A DNA stretch of 64,000 nt from Mycobacterium lepraemurium (GTDB lineage Bacteria; Actinomycetota; Actinomycetes; Mycobacteriales; Mycobacteriaceae): positions 62,001 to 126,000 of the forward strand of contig CP021238.1 in assembly GCA_002291465.1 (NCBI GenBank), given 5' to 3'. A program made the position numbers and the translations under genes. The notes under the pieces were generated by a model. It saw only the letters and a list, made by a program, of their open reading frames with translations, was not told the origin of the DNA and ran no database searches. How positions within the stretch are numbered: position 1 is the stretch's first letter; the number at the start of each line of letters is the position of its first letter. Positions 59,934 to 64,000 of this stretch are shown in pieces.

Positions 59934-60196
59934 TCACCGCCCGCGCCGGGCCGCCCACCAGGCACCCCCGGCGATCAGCGGCCGCCGCGGCCGCTACGAA
60001 CGGCCAGACCGGCACCGCGCCGCCGCCCCCGCCGGCGTGCCCGGCCGCGGCGGGCCGGTACCGGGCACGGTCAGCCGGAACGACCAGGATCCCGACACCA
60101 CGTGGCCTCCGCGGAGGTCACCCGGTAGTTGGCCGTGTACGTCCCGGCCGGCCCCAGCGGGCGCGCCGACGCCAGGTTCAGCGCCGGATACAGCCG
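59934..60196 (-). pseudogene. CopC-domain copper protein, 3' remnant
   Basis: The readable part is LASARPLGPAGTYTANYRVTSAD, a shift, GHVVSGSWSFRLTV, the end of a CopC/YobA beta-barrel. A linker and a C-terminal helix follow (GAVPVWPFVAAAAA, then in another frame LIAGGAWWAARRGR, TGA at 59934-59936). The signal peptide and the first copper-binding His of CopC are missing, replaced by the end of a YcnI-type gene. At least two frameshifts are added. Once it probably helped periplasmic copper handling. Confidence 0.7.
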
Positions 60197-60817
60197 GTCG
60201 GCGGACCAGGGCGATCGCGATGCCCAGCGCGGCCAGCACCAGCGCGGCGCCGCCCAGCAACCGTGCGGTGTTGTCGGCCGCGGCGGGCCCGCCGGGGTGC
60301 CGGTGGCCGGCCGCGGCCCGGCGGCCAGGGCGAGCATCGGGGCCGGATGCTCGGGCTCGCCGCCGCTGGGCAGCGGCGGCTGATCCCACTTGACCACCGT
60401 GCCGTCGGCGTAGGTCTGGGTGGCCCGGAAAGCTGACGGTGTCGGCATCGGGCAGCTTCACCGACAGCCGGCACAAGGCGAACTGGTCGGGCCCGATGCC
60501 GCCGTTGGCGGCGGCGGTCCAGGTGACCGAGCGGACGGTGCCGTCGCGGGCCAGTCCAGCCGGGCCGTCCAGCCTGGCATGGTCTCGGTGTGCGCCGCGG
60601 CCACGTTGGGCAGCGCGACGGTCAGCGCGGTGGTGGCGGCCCCGGTGTTCGATTCGTTGGGCACCTGGAAGGTGACGATGGCCATGGCGCCGCGCACCGG
60701 GTTGTCGCTGCCGGCATGCACGTGCGCCGACGCCATCGGGGACCAGGCTACCGATCCGAGGCACAGGGCGGAGACGGCGACCAGCAGGCGCGGGGCCCGG
60801 CGCTTGCGCGGCGGCAT
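60197..60817 (-). pseudogene. YcnI-family (DUF1775) copper-binding protein, frameshifted and 3'-fused
   Basis: ATG at 60817: signal peptide RLLVAVSALCLGSVAWSPMASAHVHAG; the mature N-terminal His (AHVHAG) is the copper-site start of YcnI proteins. VTFQVPNESNTGAATTALTVALPNVAAAHTETMPGWTARLD follows, a shift near 60555, then TVRSVTWTAAANGGIGPDQFALCRLSVKLPDADTVSF, another near 60430, then RATQTYADGTVVKWDQPPLPSGGEPEHPAPMLALAAG. The C-terminal helix LLGGAALVLAALGIAIALVRR is in yet another frame and runs into the CopC remnant near 60196. ycnI and copC are usual neighbours; a deletion has merged them. Confidence 0.8.
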
Positions 60818-60822
60818 GCGGG

Positions 60823-61479
60823 TCAGCTCAACCCGAGGCGGGCCATCAGGTCCGCCTCGATGCCGTCGAGCTGCGAGGAGATGGCGGCGTGTGCCGCCCG
60901 ACGCCGGGTGGCGGGCATGTTCTCCGTGGTGGTCACCGCGGCCGCCAGGTCGGTGAGCCGCTCGGAGATGGCGGCGACGAACTGCTTCGTCTCGCCGTCC
61001 TTGGGTTTGCGTTCCTGCACCATCCGCAACGACTTCGCCGCCCCGGCGATGCGGGCCGACAGCTGGGCGCCGTGGCCGGAGAACTGGCCGATCTGGGCCA
61101 ACGGGATGCCCAGCCGATCGGCGCGGCGCTGGTCGATCAGCGCGCGCGCCGAGACGGCGGCGCGGTAGACGAGCGGGGAGAGGATCGGGGCGAGTAGTCG
61201 GGACACCGTGAGGATCCGCCGGATTCGGGTGGGCGACAAGATCTTGCCCTCCCGCGAGGCCTTGAGTTCAGCCTCGGCGACTTTGAGGGCATTGCGGTCG
61301 CTGTCGCGCTGCGCCTTGATCTGCGCCTTGAGCGCCTTGTCCTGGGCGCGCAGCGCGGATTTGGCCCGGCGGGCCTCGTTCTTGGCGGCCAGCTTGGCCT
61401 CTAGCTTGGCGCGGGCCTTGATCGCGCGGGCTTCGGCGCGACGCGTCGCGCGGCTCTTTCGCTTGCGGAACAGGCCCAT
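60823..61479 (-). CDS. Conserved hypothetical protein (Rv3850 homologue)
   Basis: 218 residues from the ATG at 61479 (MGLFRKRKSRATRRAEARAIKARAKLEAKLAAKNEARRAKSALRAQDKALKAQIKAQRDSDRNALKVAEAELKAS). The first 85 residues are a highly charged coiled coil. The rest (LTVSRLLAPILSPLVYRAAVSARALIDQRRADRLGIPLAQIGQFSGHGAQLSARIAGAAKSLRMV) is helical, with a possible amphipathic or membrane-touching segment at LLAPILSPLVYRAAV. The length equals that of Rv3850 as I recall it. Function unknown. Intact, next to espR as in M. tuberculosis. Confidence 0.88.
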   Translation of the reverse strand: MGLFRKRKSRATRRAEARAIKARAKLEAKLAAKNEARRAKSALRAQDKALKAQIKAQRDSDRNALKVAEAELKASREGKILSPTRIRRILTVSRLLAPILSPLVYRAAVSARALIDQRRADRLGIPLAQIGQFSGHGAQLSARIAGAAKSLRMVQERKPKDGETKQFVAAISERLTDLAAAVTTTENMPATRRRAAHAAISSQLDGIEADLMARLGLS

Positions 61480-61625
61480 TCCCTCACCGCTCCCCGGTAA
61501 TTTCGCTGGCAATCGTTCTCTGACGCTCTCGCGTTGCGCGATCCGTGAGCCAACCCTAATGGGAATGGGCGGGCGGCAGCCCGCCAGGGCAGGCCGGGAC
61601 GGGCGCTGCCGGGCCGGGGTGGGCG

Positions 61626-62024
61626 TCAGGCGTCCAGGTGCTCCGCGCGACGCAGCTCGTTGACCCGATCCATGACCTCGCGCTGGGCCTCGGGCGAGAG
61701 CTCGGCGGTGCGCATCGCGATGCGGCGCACGTTGTCATGGCGCGACATGGCCAGCCAGGACAGTTCCGCGTCGAGCTTTTCGTAGTACTCGTCGTCGGTG
61801 AAGTAGGCCGGCTTGATGCGGAAGAAGTTGGCCAGCGCGGCCATGGTGGCCGACGACGGGTTGGTGCGGTTGCCTGAACGCAGCTGGGACAGGTAGGGAG
61901 CCGACATCGTGATGCCCTCCGCCTTGAGCGCCGCGATCACTTCCGCGGAGGTGTGCGGACCCCGTCCGGGCGGATACACCGTGTCGAACAGGCGGTTCAG
62001 GCGAGCAGCGAATGCCGTGCTCAT
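61626..62024 (-). CDS. espR: Nucleoid-associated regulator EspR
   Basis: 132 residues, the EspR length, from the ATG at 62024: MSTAFAARLNRLFDTVYPPGRGPHTSAEVIAALKAEGITMSAPYLSQLRSGNRTNPSSATMAALANFFRIKPAYFTDDEYYEKLDAELSWLAMSRHDNVRRIAMRTAELSPEAQREVMDRVNELRRAEHLDA. It is an XRE-type helix-turn-helix (TMSAPYLSQLRSGNRTNPS) with a C-terminal dimerisation domain. In M. tuberculosis EspR activates espACD, which ESX-1 secretion needs, and also binds many other sites. Here ESX-1 is absent from its usual place, yet espR is clean, so its retained role is probably global. GTTACC/GGTAAC repeats lie upstream. Confidence 0.96.
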   Translation of the reverse strand: MSTAFAARLNRLFDTVYPPGRGPHTSAEVIAALKAEGITMSAPYLSQLRSGNRTNPSSATMAALANFFRIKPAYFTDDEYYEKLDAELSWLAMSRHDNVRRIAMRTAELSPEAQREVMDRVNELRRAEHLDA

Positions 62025-62039
62025 GGATATGACCTCCAC

Positions 62040-62446
62040 GGGGCTGTAGAAGTGAACTGTTACCTAGGTGTATTTGCTGATCATGGTAGCGAGGCTTGGT
62101 AACGGTAACCAGGTGCAAACCCGTGGCGATTCCCGAGCCGCATAGCTGACGCCCACCAACTCCCCACTCAACGAGTGTCTAACTGATTCGCTGGGGTGTC
62201 CACTAAATCGCTGAAACTCACAGTTATCCGCAGAATTGGACATCCGTCCCGAAGTGGCGGGCAGGCGGCCCGTTGACGGTCGTGCTGATTACCGCGCCGG
62301 TGCTGGGCAATTGCGCCGCAACGAGTCGCGGAGCGGGGACGAACCCGCGGGCCCTTTGCTGCCGAACGTAACCACGGGGGCGGTCAGCCCCGTCGCGCGG
62401 CGCTGCACGGCCGGGCGGGCATCGAAAAGGGGGGACGGCGCAGTCG
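62040..62446. other. Gap where an Rv3848 homologue would be expected
   Basis: About 400 bp without a gene. In M. tuberculosis the membrane-protein gene Rv3848 lies here. The stretch holds the espR upstream repeats (62059-62109) and, at 62197-62245, TGTCCA ... TGGACA arms around ACTAAATCGCTGAAACTC, including AATTGGACATCC, also found after dnaB (1923). This could be the footprint of a lost insertion sequence. Confidence 0.45.
62059..62109 (-). promoter_or_regulatory. espR upstream repeats
   Basis: GTTACC at 62059-62064 and a tandem pair of its complement, GGTAAC at 62098-62103 and 62104-62109, lie 35-85 bp upstream of the espR start. They could be binding sites for EspR itself, which is known to bind its own promoter region, or for another regulator. 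Confidence 0.4.
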
Positions 62447-62980
62447 CTAGGCGGCGAGCAGCATCGCCAGGATCGCGGTGTCCGGGTGGCTGATCGGGTC
62501 GACGCCCACCCGGCTCACCATCGAGGTGATGGTGCCGTCGGCCTCGGCTTCCACCCAGGCGGCCCGGTGTTCGAGCCCGAGGTAGGGCAGGCCGGGCAGC
62601 AACACGCATCCCGACGCCGCGCCCGTGCATTCGGGCAGCGACGGCATGGTCTCCGACGGCGGATGCAGCATCAGTAGCGCGGGGGGTTGGTGGTCGGCGA
62701 AATGGCCTGGCGGGATTGCTGATTCACCGAAAACGGTGCCCTCGGCCAGCACCAGGCCGACCGTGCCAGGCTCGGGTTCGTCGGGCAGTTCCTCGTGGGC
62801 GCCGAACACTGTTGTGGTGGAGAGCAATCCGGGTAACGACGCGACCCGGACCGCGACCATGAGCAGCTGCGCCCACTCCTTGGTGGAATCCGGCCAGCGT
62901 CCGGAGATCACGAACCCTTTCAGGGCACCACGAGAATGGAAGGGGGACACCCCGATAGGCCGATCCGACCCTGTTTCCAT
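62447..62980 (-). CDS. Conserved hypothetical protein (Rv3847 homologue)
   Basis: 177 residues, the Rv3847 length as I recall it: METGSDRPIGVSPFHSRGALKGFVISGRWPDSTKEWAQLLMVAVRVASLPGLLSTTTVFGAHEELPDEPEPGTVGLVLAEGTVFGESAIPPGHFADHQPPALLMLHPPSETMPSLPECTGAASGCVLLPGLPYLGLEHRAAWVEAEADGTITSMVSRVGVDPISHPDTAILAMLLAA. No known domain; no signal peptide or membrane helix. Intact, directly downstream of sodA on the same strand, with a hairpin between them. Confidence 0.88.
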   Translation of the reverse strand: METGSDRPIGVSPFHSRGALKGFVISGRWPDSTKEWAQLLMVAVRVASLPGLLSTTTVFGAHEELPDEPEPGTVGLVLAEGTVFGESAIPPGHFADHQPPALLMLHPPSETMPSLPECTGAASGCVLLPGLPYLGLEHRAAWVEAEADGTITSMVSRVGVDPISHPDTAILAMLLAA

Positions 62981-63093
62981 TTCGACCTCCGCGCGACGCC
63001 TCCGCTATGGAAATGACCACACTGGCAGCTCGAATAATCAAGCATGCCTGCGGTTTCGGAGGCTGGCAACACGACACGGCTGCGAAACGACGA

Positions 63094-63118
63094 GGGCGCC
63101 GCGCAGCGCGCGACGCCC
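63094..63118 (-). terminator. Terminator hairpin of sodA
   Basis: GGGCG-c-CGCGC-AGC-GCGCG-a-CGCCC: a ten-pair GC stem with one C/A mismatch and a three-base loop, starting 21 bp after the sodA stop at 63139. No T-run on the coding strand. It would separate sodA from the Rv3847 homologue. Confidence 0.65.
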
Positions 63119-63138
63119 CCCGCCGATCGAGAGGAAAG

Positions 63139-63762
63139 TCAGCCGAAGATCAGGCCTTGGGTCTTGGAAGTGGCGGCGGTGTACCGCTTCTGCACGTCCG
63201 CCCAGTTGACCACGTTCCAGAACGCCTTGACGTAGTCCGCCTTGACGTTCTTGTACTGCAGGTAGAACGCATGCTCCCACATGTCGACCTGCAGCAGCGG
63301 GATGATGCCCAGCGGGACGTTGGCCTGCTGGTCGTAGAGCTGGAAGGTCAGCAACCGGCTGCCCAGGGTGTCGTAGCCCAGCACCGCCCAGCCGGAGCCC
63401 TGCAGGCCGTTGGCGGCGGCGCTGAATTGCGCCCGGAACTTGTCGAAGGACCCGAACGCGTCGTCGATCGCGGCGGCCAGCTCGCCGGTGGGCTTGTCAC
63501 CGCCGTCCGGCGACAGGTTTTTCCACCAGAGTGAGTGGTTGACGTGGCCGCCCAGGTGGAAGGCGAGGTTCTTTTCGTTCAGGAAGATCGCAGCGTGGTC
63601 CTCGTTGGCGCGGGCCTCTTCGAGCTTGGCAAGAGCGTCGTTCACGCCTTTGACGTAGGTGGCGTGGTGCTTGGTGTGGTGGATCTCGTTAATCTGCCCC
63701 GAGATGTGCGGTTCCAACGCTTCATAGTCCCAGTCCAGGTCGGGCAGGGTGTATTCAGCCAC
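63139..63762 (-). CDS. sodA: Superoxide dismutase (Mn-type)
   Basis: 207 residues, ATG at 63762 after [58 protein letters not shown]. Metal ligands: His28, His76 (HVNHSLWW), Asp160 and His164 ([14 protein letters not shown]). [13 protein letters not shown] and the closing [16 protein letters not shown] are typical. Residue 145 is Gln (YDQQAN); in the iron enzyme of M. tuberculosis it is His, while M. leprae and M. avium manganese enzymes have Gln, so Mn use is inferred. It has no signal peptide, yet family members are exported through SecA2. Intact. Confidence 0.97.
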   Translation of the reverse strand: MAEYTLPDLDWDYEALEPHISGQINEIHHTKHHATYVKGVNDALAKLEEARANEDHAAIFLNEKNLAFHLGGHVNHSLWWKNLSPDGGDKPTGELAAAIDDAFGSFDKFRAQFSAAANGLQGSGWAVLGYDTLGSRLLTFQLYDQQANVPLGIIPLLQVDMWEHAFYLQYKNVKADYVKAFWNVVNWADVQKRYTAATSKTQGLIFG

Positions 63763-63923
63763 GGCATTCCTTTCTTCGATTGTCGTCTTGACGCTCAGTC
63801 GCGCAGGCCACCTCGCGGCGTCCGGGCGTTATCAACCCTGCTCCATGACCGCGCGCACCGCAAGAACGACCCTGCTGAGCCGGAAGGCGGATACCCGCTC
63901 AGCAGTGTTTCAAGACAGGACTT

Positions 63924-64000
63924 CAAGACAAGACGATGAGGGCCAATACCGCCAGCATCGCCTGTGCGATCAATCCCGCGCGCAGTGCCGCGACGCTGTA
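63924..64000 (-). CDS. C-terminal end of a membrane protein, cut by the window
   Basis: On the minus strand the last bases read YSVAALRAGLIAQAMLAVLALIVLS and stop with TGA at 63924-63926. This is a C-terminal membrane helix of a gene that starts beyond the window and is oriented like sodA, about 160 bp upstream of it. Too short to identify. Confidence 0.45.

Noticed and set aside
1..64000. All frameshifts as sequencing errors
   Set aside because: Nonsense substitutions without indels (Eis-like 30403 and 29839, eccA2 45394, LLM 24379), large deletions and gene fusions, and clean long housekeeping genes cannot be explained by random indel error, though individual homopolymer indels might be.

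Overview
This window is mycobacterial. It is GC-rich and carries a mycobacterial gene set: a P-loop intein in dnaB, MmpS/MmpL, a type VII secretion (ESX-2) locus with PE/PPE genes, a cyclopropane mycolic acid synthase, F420-dependent oxidoreductases, EspR, the H-NS-like Rv3852 protein and SodA. The right half follows, in reverse, the Rv3892c to Rv3846 order of M. tuberculosis: ESX-2, gltB-gltD, ethA, rraA, hns, an Rv3850 homologue, espR, an Rv3847 homologue, sodA. ESX-1, which would lie between eccA2 and the Rv3860 homologue, is absent, as in the M. avium complex. SodA has Gln145 rather than the His of M. tuberculosis, also as recalled for M. avium and M. leprae. More than half of the recognisable genes are broken, while dnaB, gltBD, rraA, espR and sodA are clean. 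This suggests a reductively evolving M. avium-complex relative; M. lepraemurium is my best guess, made from memory and not tested. No rRNA, tRNA, CRISPR array or intact insertion sequence was recognised.

Layout. 1-1864: 3' part of dnaB with a 337-residue class 3 intein. 1865-6130: accessory, less GC-rich and decayed (acyltransferase, methyltransferase and TetR remnants, then about 1.7 kb with almost no gene). 6131-9483: broken mmpS-mmpL pair. 9720-19995: mixed metabolism, with an intact membrane protein, a deazaflavin-type protein, a 2-hydroxyacid dehydrogenase and an anti-sigma-like ATPase among broken SulP, LLM, WS/DGAT, PhoU, MFS and hemerythrin genes. 20195-26061: intact mycolic acid cyclopropane synthase, VOC protein, PadR/SnoaL divergent pair and lipoprotein, with broken LLM, MFS and SCO6745-type genes. 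26133-28514: inactivated SsuABC-like uptake operon. 28511-31751: broken FAD oxidoreductase, Eis-like acetyltransferase and acyl-CoA dehydrogenase. 31748-35369: intact TetR, PrrB-like orphan histidine kinase and VOC protein around a crotonase/TetR deletion scar.

35632-46480: the ESX-2 locus, lacking eccB2 and eccC2 at its expected upstream end and carrying lesions in nearly every gene; PPE69 is the one clearly clean member. 46494-49870: nitroreductase-like protein, NmrA-type protein, a SigJ-type sigma factor with its region 4 scrambled, and an intact MinD-like ATPase (Rv3860 homologue). 50435-56486: intact gltB-gltD glutamate synthase operon. 56847-60817: broken LLM gene, a membrane protein fused by deletion to the 3' half of ethA, intact rraA and hns, then a ycnI/copC deletion fusion. 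60823-63762: intact Rv3850 homologue, espR, Rv3847 homologue and sodA.

Lesions are of several kinds: frameshifts (some in poly-G, poly-C or poly-T runs), single nonsense changes in otherwise open frames, and deletions joining unrelated genes, at least one at a short shared sequence. That mixture fits biological decay better than one class of sequencing error, but homopolymer frameshifts alone could be either.
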